Of a stretch of 64,000 bases of DNA, positions 52,499 to 61,299 are shown piece after piece; the stretch's first letter is position 1; each line of letters begins with the position of its first letter. The translations under genes were made by a program, and so were the position numbers. The stretch covers positions 413,369-477,368 of the forward strand of contig NZ_BSFC01000019.1 in the NCBI RefSeq assembly GCF_027922145.1, written 5' to 3'. The notes under the pieces were generated by a model. That model saw nothing but the letters and a program-made list of their open reading frames with translations. It was not told where the DNA came from and ran no database searches. Source of the stretch: Novosphingobium resinovorum. Its GTDB lineage: Bacteria; Pseudomonadota; Alphaproteobacteria; Sphingomonadales; Sphingomonadaceae.

Positions 52499-53511
52499 GC
52501 CTTATCGGTCACCGCCGCTTCGTCGAACGTCGCCATCCGGTTGTGCGTCGCCAGAGCCCCGCGCACGATCGGCACCGCCAGCGCAGCGCCGGTGCCTTCG
52601 CCCAGCCGCAGGCCGAGGTGAAGCAGTGGCTCCAGCCCCAGCTTGTCCAGCAGCCGCACATGCCCCGCCTCGGCCGAGCAGTGTGCGGCGATGCAATGAT
52701 CGGTGAAACGCGGGTTGTCCCGCAGCAGCGGCAGGATCGCGGCCGAGGCGATGAACCCGTCCAGCAGCACCGGCACTCGCGCCAGCCGCGCGGCGAGGAT
52801 CGCGCCCGCCATCGCGGCGATCTCGCGCCCGCCGAGAAGGCGCAACGTCTCGAAGGCGTCGATGGCGGCGCCGGAATGCAGCGCCACGGCCGCCTCCACC
52901 GCCACCGCCTTGCGCGACAGGCCGAGGTCGTCGATCCCGGTGCCGCGTCCGATCCAGTCCTGCGCGGAGCCGCCCAGTACGGCGGCGCAGAGCGCGGCGG
53001 CGGGCGTGGTGTTGCCGATGCCCATCTCGCCCACCAGCAGCAGCCGGGTATCGGCGCCCAGCGCGGCGGCGCCCCGGTTCAGGGCGTCGAGGCATTCCTC
53101 CGCGCTCATGGCCGCCTCGCGGGTGATGTCGCCGGTCGGCCGGTCGAGATCGAGCGCCACCACCGAAAGCCGCGCGCCGCAGGCCTCCGTCAGCGCGTTG
53201 ATCGCCGCGCCGCCCGCCTCGAAGTTGGCGACCATCTGCACGGTGACCTCCGGCGGATAGGCGCTGACGCCCTGCGCGGTGACGCCGTGATTGCCCGCGA
53301 AGACGACGGCCTGCACCGGGTCCGCCTCGGGCCGCTCGCAGCCTTGCCAGCCGGCCATGAACACCGCGATGTCCTCCAGTCGGCCGAGCGCGCCGGTGGG
53401 CTTGGTGAGGCGGGCCTGACGGTTCAGCGCGGCGGCGCGGCTGGCCTCGTCGGGTTCGGGCAGCGCGGCAAGGGCAGCGGCGAAGGAGGCGGGATCGGCG
53501 AAACGGGTCAT
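52495..53511 (-). CDS. cobT: Nicotinate-nucleotide--dimethylbenzimidazole phosphoribosyltransferase
   Basis: A 338-residue enzyme making alpha-ribazole-5'-phosphate. LTKPTGALGRLEDIAVFMAGWQ, VVFAGNHGVTAQGVSAYPPEVT, LLLVGEMGIGNTTPAAALCA and the C-terminal catalytic Glu region RLGEGTGAALAVPIV are all intact. The start MTRFADPASF at 53511 overlaps the DUF1636 stop (ATGA). Confidence 0.96.
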   Translation of the reverse strand: MTRFADPASFAAALAALPEPDEASRAAALNRQARLTKPTGALGRLEDIAVFMAGWQGCERPEADPVQAVVFAGNHGVTAQGVSAYPPEVTVQMVANFEAGGAAINALTEACGARLSVVALDLDRPTGDITREAAMSAEECLDALNRGAAALGADTRLLLVGEMGIGNTTPAAALCAAVLGGSAQDWIGRGTGIDDLGLSRKAVAVEAAVALHSGAAIDAFETLRLLGGREIAAMAGAILAARLARVPVLLDGFIASAAILPLLRDNPRFTDHCIAAHCSAEAGHVRLLDKLGLEPLLHLGLRLGEGTGAALAVPIVRGALATHNRMATFDEAAVTDKA

Positions 53512-53915
53512 GTGCAGACGTAGCCTTCCGGGGGCGTGCGGGTGATGAAGTGGCCCTTCACGCCTTGCGGCCATTCCTTGAAGGGCACGCGGCCGTGCTC
53601 GCTTTCGGCATGGCGCGCCGCATATTCGAGGATGGCGCGGGCGGCGTCTTCGTCCGGCATGAAGTCGCCCAGCACGTAGCCGACCTTGCCCGGTGCGCGG
53701 ACGTGGACGGTGCAGTGGCGGCTGCAGGCGAAGAGGCAGGGCATGGCCTGGATCTGGACGCCCTGCAGGTCCGGGTCGGTGGCCTGAACGCTGCGCATCG
53801 CCGCTTCGAGCAGGGCGCCGCCCCGCTGGCCGGTCTCGTCCTCGCGGGCGTCGGCGGTGTGGCGGCAGGTGTTGCAGACGACCACCGAAGGGCCGGGAGG
53901 TACGGGGGTCAGCAT
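53508..53915 (-). CDS. DUF1636 family protein (cobalamin-operon associated)
   Basis: A 135-residue protein. VVVCNTCRHTADAREDE and LFACSRHCTVHVRAPGKVGYVLGDF carry the conserved Cys pairs (C-x-x-C and C-x-x-x-C) of DUF1636, a thioredoxin-fold, possibly iron-sulfur or metal-binding family seen in cobalamin operons of alphaproteobacteria. It heads the cobT-phosphatase group. Function unproven. Confidence 0.85.
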   Translation of the reverse strand: MLTPVPPGPSVVVCNTCRHTADAREDETGQRGGALLEAAMRSVQATDPDLQGVQIQAMPCLFACSRHCTVHVRAPGKVGYVLGDFMPDEDAARAILEYAARHAESEHGRVPFKEWPQGVKGHFITRTPPEGYVCT

Positions 53916-53966
53916 GGGGGTGTTTCTCTTGAGGGCAGGCCCGCCCTGCTGCGGTTGAAAGCTAGT

Positions 53967-54055
53967 TTGTCATCCCCGCGAAGGCGGGGACCCAACTGAT
54001 GCGGGTGCAACAGGCGAAGTCGGGAGATGGGTTCCCGCCTTCGCGGGAATGACGA
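53967..54055. repeat. Hairpin repeat family B
   Basis: GTCATCCCCGCGAAGGCGGGGACCCA is mirrored by TGGGTTCCCGCCTTCGCGGGAATGACGA. Arms also contain small internal palindromes (CCCCGCGAAGGCGGGG and TTCCCGCCTTCGCGGGAA). It sits in the gap between btuB and the DUF1636 gene. It is unrelated in sequence to family A except for the shared ATGACGA outer end. Confidence 0.75.
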
Positions 54056-54159
54056 CGGTACTATCAAGGACGGTTCCGCTTCAGGCAGCGGGCTCCCAAG
54101 TCTTGGGCAAGTCTCCCCTCCCGCTTGCTGGAGGGGGCGGGGGTGGGCCTTCCTTGTCA

Positions 54160-56145
54160 TCAGAACCGGCTGCGCACGCCGACGTAGACCGTCCGTCCCA
54201 GCGCGGAGTAACCCGCCGCCGTCTGGTAGTCCTTGTCGGTCAGGTTCTCGACGCGGCCTTGCAGCATCAGGTTCTCCTTGATCCGCACTTGCGCGCGAAA
54301 GTCGATCAGCCAGTAGTCGTCCAGCTTCGCGGTGCCGGTGGCGGCGTTGAAGGTCTCGCCCGAGTAGCGCGCCGCGACGCTGGCGCGAAGCCCTTGCGGC
54401 AGGTCGATGCCCGCTTCGGCATTGGCCATGTGGCGCGGTACGCGCTGCAGCTGGCGGCCATAAGTCGAGGCGCCTTCGGTGCGGTCCTCGGCGCGGGTCC
54501 AGCTGTAGTTGCCCTCGGCAAACAGCACGCCCAGCTTCGCAGACGCGGCGAGTTCCAGGCCGCTGGCCTTGGCCGTCTTGACGTTGGCGTAGTAGCCGAA
54601 GCGCGTGGTCGTGGTGCCGGGGATGTAGCAGGCGGTGGGGAGCGTGCCGCCTGAATCGCTAGCCGTCGGGCAGTAGGCGAAGTCGATCAGGTTGTCGGTG
54701 TCGCGCTGGAACCACGTGGCGGTGAGGCGCAGCGCCTCGCCGAAGTTCTGCTCGGCACCCACTTCCCAGCCCTTGGCCTTCTGCGGGGCGAGGTCGGCGG
54801 TGCCGTAGGCGCTGTACATCTGGTAGAGCGAGGGGGCCTTGAAACCCTCGTCATAGCTGGCGCGCAGCACCGTGGCGCCTTCGTTGGGGGTATAGGCCGC
54901 GCCCGCGCTCCACACGGTCTGCCCGCCGAAGCGCGACTGGTGATCGTAGCGCGCGCCGCCGTCGAGGGTGAGGCCCTTGACCGGGCTCACGCGCAGTTCG
55001 GCGTAGAGGCTGTCCATGTCCACCGCGTAGGGCGTCAGCGTATAGGGCGTGGCGGAGTTCGTCGGCGAGGCGGTGGTCATCCGCTGCTCCTCGCGCTCGG
55101 CGCCGAACACGGCCTGGATCGCGTCGCTGAAGGTGTAGGTGCCCTGGTACTCGTAGCGGCGCAGGCGGCCGTGCGCGTCGAAGGTGATCGCGCGGATCGA
55201 GCGGGTGGGGTCGAAGTTCTCCCGGTCGGTGACGTTCTGCAGCACCGCGACGCGGTTGACGAGCTTGCCGTCCAGCAGCGCGAAGTTGAGGCCGGCGTAA
55301 CCCGACCATTCCTTCGTGGTGCCATAAGCGAGGGTGTCGCCCGAAGTGCCGTCGAAATCGTTCTTCCCGTCGGCCCAGTAGCCACGCAGGTCGAGGCTGA
55401 CGCCGGGGGCGACGCGCACCGTGACGGTGCCGCTGGCGGCGCTGCGCTGGAAACCGTCGGCCTCGGTCCCGTTCGCGCGGGCGGAGATACCGTCGGTGGT
55501 GAAGCGCGAGGCGGAGAGGCGCCAGTCGATGAGGTCCGAGGTGCCGCCCACGCCCGCGCGGGCGGAGACGGTGTCATGGGTTCCCGCCTCAACGGCGAAG
55601 CTGCCTTCGAGCGGCTCGGTCGGGCGGCGGATGCGCACGTTGACGACACCGCCGGTCGCGTCGCTGCCCCACAGGATCGACTGCGGCCCGCGCAGGATCT
55701 CGATGCGGTCGACGTCGTCGAGCAGCAGGTTGGAGAAGCCGTAGCCGCCCGCCGTCGCCGAGGGATCGGACAAGCGCATGCCGTCGATCACCATCACGGT
55801 CTCGCCCGCATCGGCGCCGCGGATGCGCAGAGAAGTGGTGGTGCCGTATCCGCCGTTGCGCGACATCGAGACGCCGGGGGTACGCAGCAGGGCATCGGTC
55901 AGGGCGATGGGCTGCAGGGCGACGATCGCGGGCTCGCCCAGCACGGTCACGGTGGCGGAGACGCGCTCGATCGCGACGGGGGTGCGAAGCGCGCTGACGA
56001 GGATGTTGTCGGCCGCGCCTGGTGTACTCTCGGTGTCGCCAGGTGCCGTTGTGGTATCGTTGGGTGCCGCTGTGTCCGCAAGCGCCGGAGAGGCCGAAAC
56101 GAGCAGCGTGATGGTGGCTGCGGTCGTGGCAAGGTACTGTTTCAC
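54160..56145 (-). CDS. btuB: TonB-dependent vitamin B12 outer-membrane receptor
   Basis: A 661-residue receptor. The signal peptide is KQYLATTAATITLLVSASPALA from GTG 56145 (AAGGAAT upstream). The plug domain has NILVSALRTPVAIERVSATVTVLG (TonB-box region), ADAGETVMVIDGMRL and IEILRGPQSILWGSDATGGVVNV. A 22-strand barrel and a terminal Phe (YVGVRSRF) follow. The upstream cobalamin riboswitch fits its B12 role. Confidence 0.93.
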   Translation of the reverse strand: MKQYLATTAATITLLVSASPALADTAAPNDTTTAPGDTESTPGAADNILVSALRTPVAIERVSATVTVLGEPAIVALQPIALTDALLRTPGVSMSRNGGYGTTTSLRIRGADAGETVMVIDGMRLSDPSATAGGYGFSNLLLDDVDRIEILRGPQSILWGSDATGGVVNVRIRRPTEPLEGSFAVEAGTHDTVSARAGVGGTSDLIDWRLSASRFTTDGISARANGTEADGFQRSAASGTVTVRVAPGVSLDLRGYWADGKNDFDGTSGDTLAYGTTKEWSGYAGLNFALLDGKLVNRVAVLQNVTDRENFDPTRSIRAITFDAHGRLRRYEYQGTYTFSDAIQAVFGAEREEQRMTTASPTNSATPYTLTPYAVDMDSLYAELRVSPVKGLTLDGGARYDHQSRFGGQTVWSAGAAYTPNEGATVLRASYDEGFKAPSLYQMYSAYGTADLAPQKAKGWEVGAEQNFGEALRLTATWFQRDTDNLIDFAYCPTASDSGGTLPTACYIPGTTTTRFGYYANVKTAKASGLELAASAKLGVLFAEGNYSWTRAEDRTEGASTYGRQLQRVPRHMANAEAGIDLPQGLRASVAARYSGETFNAATGTAKLDDYWLIDFRAQVRIKENLMLQGRVENLTDKDYQTAAGYSALGRTVYVGVRSRF

Positions 56146-56324
56146 TGGTATTCCTTCATGCAAACGGCGGTGCTCCGCCGGCTGGTGAAGGATCATGGGC
56201 AGTGGGCGCGGACAGACAGCGCGACACCTCCCGCAAGCCCCCTCAGGCCGCCGGAACGATGGCTGTCGTTGCGCGAGGAATGACTTCCCCCGTTCGTCCG
56301 GCACACCCTGTCCGGTCGAAGAAC

Positions 56325-56500
56325 GACGGCGACGGGCAGGTCTCCTGGCTCACGGGTCTTCGCCCATTTCGGCCGCCTTCTCAGGGACTTGCATCCCCAA
56401 TGGCATGTGGCCGAACGGCTCTCCGCTTACAGTTGCAGGGGCAGCCCGGGTATTTCACCCGCGTTCCCTTTCAATCCCCTCGCGGGGAACCTGTCGCGGC
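56325..56500 (-). promoter_or_regulatory. Cobalamin riboswitch in the btuB leader
   Basis: On the minus strand the order is GGGGATTGAAAGGGAACGCGG, then GGCTGCCCCTGCAACTGTAAGCGG, a GCCACATGCCATTGG loop, and GTGAGCCAGGAGACCTGCC (B12 box). This is the standard cobalamin riboswitch core. It ends about 180 nt before the btuB GTG, so B12 binding should lower btuB expression. It also lies in the upstream region of plus-strand cobB but in antisense, so it does not regulate cobB in the usual way. Confidence 0.9.
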
Positions 56501-56581
56501 GCGGCAAGTATCGTGCGCCGGGCTGCCGCGCAAGAGGCCAATGCTTGCGCCAACCTGCGGGAAACCATAGGTGCGGAGGCG

Positions 56582-57901
56582 ATGGACACTCCGCGCCAAG
56601 ACGATGCCCCGGCCTGCCCGGCCTACCTGATAAGCGCTCCGTCCTCGGGTCAGGGCAAGACGCTGGTGACCGCGGCATTGGCCCGAAGGCACCTCAAAGC
56701 GGGCAGAAAAGTGCGCGTTTTCAAGGTTGGGCCGGACTTCCTCGACCCCATGGTGCTCGAAGTCGCGAGTGGCGCGCCGGTCCATCAACTCGACCTTTTC
56801 ATGTGCGGAGAAGCGCAGTGTCGCGCCCTTCTCCACGAAGCGGCGCACGAGGCCGAGCTGATCCTCGTCGAAGGCGCGATGGGCCTGTTCGACGGCGATC
56901 CCAGCGCCGCCGACCTCGCCGGGCGCTTCGGCCTTCCGGTGCTTGCGGTGGTCGATGGATCGGCGATGGCGCAGACTTTCGGGGCGGTGGTCCACGGTCT
57001 TGCGACGTATCGGCCGGGGCTGGAGGTCCATGCGGTGATCGCCAACCGCGTCGGCAGCGCGCGGCACGCGGAATTGCTGGAGCAGGGCGTGCCTCCGTCG
57101 GTGAAGTGGCTCGGCACTTTCCCGCGCGAGGCCGGAGTGACGCTGCCCGAGCGGCACCTCGGGCTGGTGCAGGCAGCCGAGGTCGCGGATCTCGACGCGC
57201 GACTGGATCGGGCGGCGAGCCTGCTGCCTGATGCCGTGCTGGACCTGCCGCCGCCGGTGAGCTTCCCGGCGCCCGAGGTCCCGGAGGAAAGCCCCAATCT
57301 GGGGGGTCTGCGCATCGCCATCGCGCGGGACGAGGCTTTCGCCTTCATCTACCACGCCAACTTGCGATGGCTGGAACGGGCAGGCGCGCAGCTCGCCTTC
57401 TTCTCACCGCTTCATGACGCGCGATTGCCCGATTGCGAGGCGATCTGGCTCCCCGGAGGTTATCCGGAACTGCATCTGCAGACGCTTGCCGCCAATGCGC
57501 CGATGCTGGAAGCGATCCGGGCACATCATGCGGCGGACAGGCCGATTCTCGCCGAGTGCGGGGGCATGCTCTACGCCTGTGCATCGCTGACGGACGTAGA
57601 GGGGTATCGGGCCGATCTGCTCGGATTGCTGGAGGGGCACGCCGCGATGCAGCGGCGTTTCGCCGCCCTCGGCATGCAGCACATCGCGCTGCCGGGAGGG
57701 ACCTTGCGCGGGCACACGTTTCATTATTCGCGGCTGGAAACCGGGCTCGTCCCGGAGGCTCGCGCCAGCACGCCGGACGGGCGGGACGGGGAAGCGCTCT
57801 ATCGCGTCGGCTCGCTCACGGCGAGCTACATGCATGGCTACTTCCCGTCCGCTCCCGAAGCGGCGGCGCGGTTTTTCGTTCAGGCTTCGACCAGCGACTG
57901 A
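56582..57901 (+). CDS. cobB: Cobyrinate a,c-diamide synthase
   Basis: A 439-residue enzyme amidating the a and c side chains of (hydrogeno)cobyrinic acid. The P-loop is SAPSSGQGKTLVTAAL; VGPDFLDPMVLEVASG and GVEGAMGLFDG-like LVEGAMGLFDG follow. The glutaminase domain has Cys in LAECGGMLYA and a terminal His in YMHGYFPS. The plus-strand start is about 80 bp from the riboswitch end. The 3' end overlaps opgH on the other strand by 22 bp. Confidence 0.94.
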   Translation: MDTPRQDDAPACPAYLISAPSSGQGKTLVTAALARRHLKAGRKVRVFKVGPDFLDPMVLEVASGAPVHQLDLFMCGEAQCRALLHEAAHEAELILVEGAMGLFDGDPSAADLAGRFGLPVLAVVDGSAMAQTFGAVVHGLATYRPGLEVHAVIANRVGSARHAELLEQGVPPSVKWLGTFPREAGVTLPERHLGLVQAAEVADLDARLDRAASLLPDAVLDLPPPVSFPAPEVPEESPNLGGLRIAIARDEAFAFIYHANLRWLERAGAQLAFFSPLHDARLPDCEAIWLPGGYPELHLQTLAANAPMLEAIRAHHAADRPILAECGGMLYACASLTDVEGYRADLLGLLEGHAAMQRRFAALGMQHIALPGGTLRGHTFHYSRLETGLVPEARASTPDGRDGEALYRVGSLTASYMHGYFPSAPEAAARFFVQASTSD

Positions 57902-59712
57902 CCTTCGGTGAGGATCGCGGCCTCCTTGCGCGGATCTTCGCTGGCCTCGACGATGCCGGGTTCGGGCACGCGGAAAACCTTGGCTGCGTCCGCCTTGTCG
58001 CCGAGGTTCTCGCTAGACGACAGGCTGATGAGCCATGGCGAGAGGAACAGGCCGACGATGATCGGCGAGAGCCAGATCGCCGTCGTCATGTCGAGGAACG
58101 CGGTCGCCGTCAGGCCCGCGCCGAGCAGCAGGTGCTCGCGCAAGTCGGGCAGCACCTCGCGCACGGTGATGCGGCGGGCATCGCGGGTCTGGGTGTTCCA
58201 GCCCGCCGAGATGCCCAGCAGCAGGCCGAGCAGTGCCTTGGTCTGGGTCACCATGGTGATTGGTGCGAGCAGCATGGCCAGTACCGTCTCCAGCAGGACC
58301 GAGCGGACGGCCGCGAAGCCGCCGCCGAAGCTGCGACGCCGCTCGCCGTCGGCCAGGACCCAGATCAACCCCATGATCTTCGGGCCGAACAGCAGCATCA
58401 CTGTCAATGCCAGCACGCTTGGCGGGGCGAGGGTGACGAAGCCGCCATCGCCATGCGTCGCGACCTGGCCGATCATCGTCAGGATCAGCAGCAGCCAGCC
58501 CGGCGAGGTGAGGTAGGCCGAAGCCCCGATCAGCAGGTGCAGGCGGCTGGCCCAGTGCAGGCCCGAGGCGCCGAGCAGCTGCAGGTGCTGCAGGTTGCCC
58601 TGCATCCAGCGGCGGTCGCGGATCGCCATGTCGATGATCGTCGGCGGGAATTCCTCGTAGGAACCGCCGATCATGACCATGTGGACCGCCCAGCCGCGCC
58701 GACGCAGCAGGGCGGATTCAAGCATGTCGTGGCTGAGGATATGGCCGCCGAACGGCGCCTTGCCGGGAAGCTCCGGAAGGCCGCAGGCTTCGGCGAAGGC
58801 GCGGGTGCGCACGATCGCGTTATGGCCCCAGAAGTTGGCTTCCGAGCCCGACCACCACAGCAGTCCGGCGCTTGCGATGGGGCCGTAAGCCTCGCTCGCG
58901 AACTGCATCCAGCGTTGGAACAGGGTGCGCGCGTTGGTGATCATCGGCACCGTCTGGAGCAGGCCGATCGAGGGACGCTCCTCCATGATCGAGGCCATGC
59001 CCACGATCGTCTCGCCGCTCATCATCGAATCGGCGTCGAGCACCAGCATGTTCTCGTAGGCGCCGCCGAAGCGCTTGACCCATTCGGCGATGTTGCCGGG
59101 CTTGCGGGCGATGTTCTTCTCGCGGCGGCGGTAATAGATCTTGATCGGCGCGTGGTCGGCCAGTTCGTGCCAGGCGGCTTCCTCGCGCTTGCCGTGGAAG
59201 GGGTTGGAATCGCTGAGGACGAAGAAGTCGATCCACGGCGCGCCGCCGGCTTCGGCGATCGAGTAGGCCATGGCACGCACGCGGGCGAAGACTTCCTCGA
59301 CGCCCTCGTTGTAGACCGGCATCAGCACGGCGGTCTTGTGGCGCAGGCTGGAGGCCGGGCTTGGCAGCGCGGTGAAGCCGGGATGCTCGCCGGTGATGAG
59401 CTTGAGGAAGCCCATCGTCGCGGTAACGAAGCCGAACGAGATCCAGCAGAACAGCGGCACGAAGAACACCAGCAGCAGCGCTTCGACCCAGTCGAGCCCG
59501 TCGCGCGAGAGTTCCATGCGCACCGTGCTCGATGCGGCGAGGCCGATGGCGGCAGTGAGCGCGAGCAGCAGCAGGCGCTTGACCAGCATCCCGTGCGGCG
59601 CGGTCTTCACCTCGCGCGCGCCGGGCGGATTGCCCCACAGGTTCTGGATCGGCATCGCCATGGGCGATTCGGCCGGAAGCATCGGCGAATGGTTCATCGG
59701 CGTCGCACTCAC
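57880..59712 (-). CDS. opgH: Glucans biosynthesis glucosyltransferase OpgH (MdoH)
   Basis: A 610-residue inner-membrane GT2 enzyme making beta-1,2-linked osmoregulated periplasmic glucan backbones. The catalytic segments are TAVLMPVYNEGVEEVFARV, LVLDADSMMSGETIV (D-x-D) and DRRWMQGNLQHLQLL (Q-x-x-RW-like), with several membrane helices around them. Shorter than the E. coli enzyme (about 850) mainly at both ends. ATGA overlap with opgG. Confidence 0.93.
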   Translation of the reverse strand: MSATPMNHSPMLPAESPMAMPIQNLWGNPPGAREVKTAPHGMLVKRLLLLALTAAIGLAASSTVRMELSRDGLDWVEALLLVFFVPLFCWISFGFVTATMGFLKLITGEHPGFTALPSPASSLRHKTAVLMPVYNEGVEEVFARVRAMAYSIAEAGGAPWIDFFVLSDSNPFHGKREEAAWHELADHAPIKIYYRRREKNIARKPGNIAEWVKRFGGAYENMLVLDADSMMSGETIVGMASIMEERPSIGLLQTVPMITNARTLFQRWMQFASEAYGPIASAGLLWWSGSEANFWGHNAIVRTRAFAEACGLPELPGKAPFGGHILSHDMLESALLRRRGWAVHMVMIGGSYEEFPPTIIDMAIRDRRWMQGNLQHLQLLGASGLHWASRLHLLIGASAYLTSPGWLLLILTMIGQVATHGDGGFVTLAPPSVLALTVMLLFGPKIMGLIWVLADGERRRSFGGGFAAVRSVLLETVLAMLLAPITMVTQTKALLGLLLGISAGWNTQTRDARRITVREVLPDLREHLLLGAGLTATAFLDMTTAIWLSPIIVGLFLSPWLISLSSSENLGDKADAAKVFRVPEPGIVEASEDPRKEAAILTEGQSLVEA

Positions 59713-61199
59713 GATTCTAGAGCCTTGATAACGGTCTCACTGAGCGCGGAGTTGCCGCGCTTGAGAAAAAGTCGGAACTGGGGCTGGGTCAGGGCGGCGG
59801 ATCGCACGTCGATCATCGCTCGCCAGCGCCCGTCAGACCGCGCCACCGGATAGGCGACGGCGGAGACCACCGCAGCCTTGGGCAAGTCGGTATCGGGCGT
59901 GACGCCGCTGGTCCGGTCGAGGCCCGCCAGCGCGGGACCGGAGAAATCGAACACGAACTTGCGCACGCCTTCCAGCGGCGGCGAACCCGGACTGCCGCCG
60001 GGGCCTTCGAACACATCGACGCAGCGTGAGCCGCCATCGATGGTCGGGTCCTTGGACGTCCAGGTCAGCCGATAGGCGAAATCGCGGCGCTGCCCGGCCT
60101 TGGCGGGACGGTCGGGGCGCCAGAACAGCGCGATGTTGTCGAGCGTCTCGCTGCCCGTCGGCATTTCATAGAGGCCGACCGCGCCCGCGCCCCAGTCTCC
60201 CTTGGGCTCGACCCAGAGCGAGGGGCGACGGTCGTAGAATACGCCGTCGTCCTGATAGTGATCGAAAGCCTGGTCGCGCTGCAGCAGGCCGAAGCCCTTT
60301 GGCGAATCCGAACGCAGCGCGTGAAGTCGCGCCACCGCGGGATTTTCCAGCGGCCGCCAGACCCGCTCGCCATTGCCCGACCAGATCGCGAGGCCGTCCG
60401 AATCGTGGATTTCCGGCCGCCAGTCGCCGTGCGTACGGGCGGGGCTCGACTGATCGTACCAGAACATGCTCGAAGCAGCGCCGAGGCCCAGTTGCTTGAC
60501 GTCCTTGCGCAGGAACAGCGCCGCAGTGACGTCCTGCGTCACCCCATTCGCCGTCTTGCGGCAATCGAACGCATAGGCGCCGGCAAGGCTCGGCCCGTCG
60601 AGCAGGGCATGGATGCGTACGCTGTCGGCGCCGGTCTGCTCGATCCAGAAGCGGGTGAAGTCGGGAAACTCCTCGCCAGTGGCAAGGCCGGTGTCGATGG
60701 CGATGGCGCGGGCCGAGAGGCCATACTGGTCGCGGTCGCCGGAGGAGCGGAAATAGCTCGCGCCCTGAAAGGCCAGCCAGTCGCTGCGGCCGGTCGCGTC
60801 CATGACGCGGAAGCCTACGGCGTCGGTGTTGTGGCCGCCGACGAACAGATCGCTGGTATCGACGATCGCGCGCGCCTGCCCGCCCTCGACGACCGAGATG
60901 ACGACGGGCTTGGGCGCGGTGCCGCGCACGGCGGGGAACAGCCGCACGTTGCCCGCGACCATCGGCGCATCGCCGTAAGTCAGCTTCCCGGCCGCATCGT
61001 AGTCGGCGGCGGCGCGCGTGGATTCGGCGATCGGCGCATAAGGCTTGCGGGCTAGATCGCGGGCCTGGGCCACCAGGCGATCCCACGAGAACGGCTCGGG
61101 CGTACCGAGACGACCGCCCGTCGCGGCCTTCACCCCGTCAGGCAGGGCGCTTGCCGCTGCGAGCGCCGCCATCAGCCCCATGGCCGTGCGGCGCGACAT
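59709..61199 (-). CDS. opgG: Glucan biosynthesis protein OpgG/OpgD (MdoG/MdoD)
   Basis: A 496-residue periplasmic protein acting on osmoregulated glucans. The start MSRRTAMGLMAALAAASALP at 61199 gives a Tat-like twin-Arg leader (OpgD-like). The core FSWDRLVAQARDLARKPYAP, SRTAFQGASYFRSSGDRDQYGLSARAIAIDTG-like text (FQGASYFRSSGDRDQYGLS), DGPSLAGAYAF, and DGVFYDRRPSLWVEP match the MdoG family. It is upstream of opgH in one operon. Confidence 0.92.
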   Translation of the reverse strand: MSRRTAMGLMAALAAASALPDGVKAATGGRLGTPEPFSWDRLVAQARDLARKPYAPIAESTRAAADYDAAGKLTYGDAPMVAGNVRLFPAVRGTAPKPVVISVVEGGQARAIVDTSDLFVGGHNTDAVGFRVMDATGRSDWLAFQGASYFRSSGDRDQYGLSARAIAIDTGLATGEEFPDFTRFWIEQTGADSVRIHALLDGPSLAGAYAFDCRKTANGVTQDVTAALFLRKDVKQLGLGAASSMFWYDQSSPARTHGDWRPEIHDSDGLAIWSGNGERVWRPLENPAVARLHALRSDSPKGFGLLQRDQAFDHYQDDGVFYDRRPSLWVEPKGDWGAGAVGLYEMPTGSETLDNIALFWRPDRPAKAGQRRDFAYRLTWTSKDPTIDGGSRCVDVFEGPGGSPGSPPLEGVRKFVFDFSGPALAGLDRTSGVTPDTDLPKAAVVSAVAYPVARSDGRWRAMIDVRSAALTQPQFRLFLKRGNSALSETVIKALES

Positions 61200-61299
61200 C
61201 TGCGCGTCGTCGTTCAGAATGCTGCTTACCCTTGTTGCCTCGGATTTTCCGTCGAATGCCCATACGCACGGACGCGGCAATTGTTGCAGGAGGAACCTT

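Noticed and set aside
57433..59853. An 806-codon open frame antisense to opgH
   Set aside because: Mostly Arg/Gln/Ala/His low-complexity text caused by high GC on the opposite strand of a well-supported gene; no family pattern.
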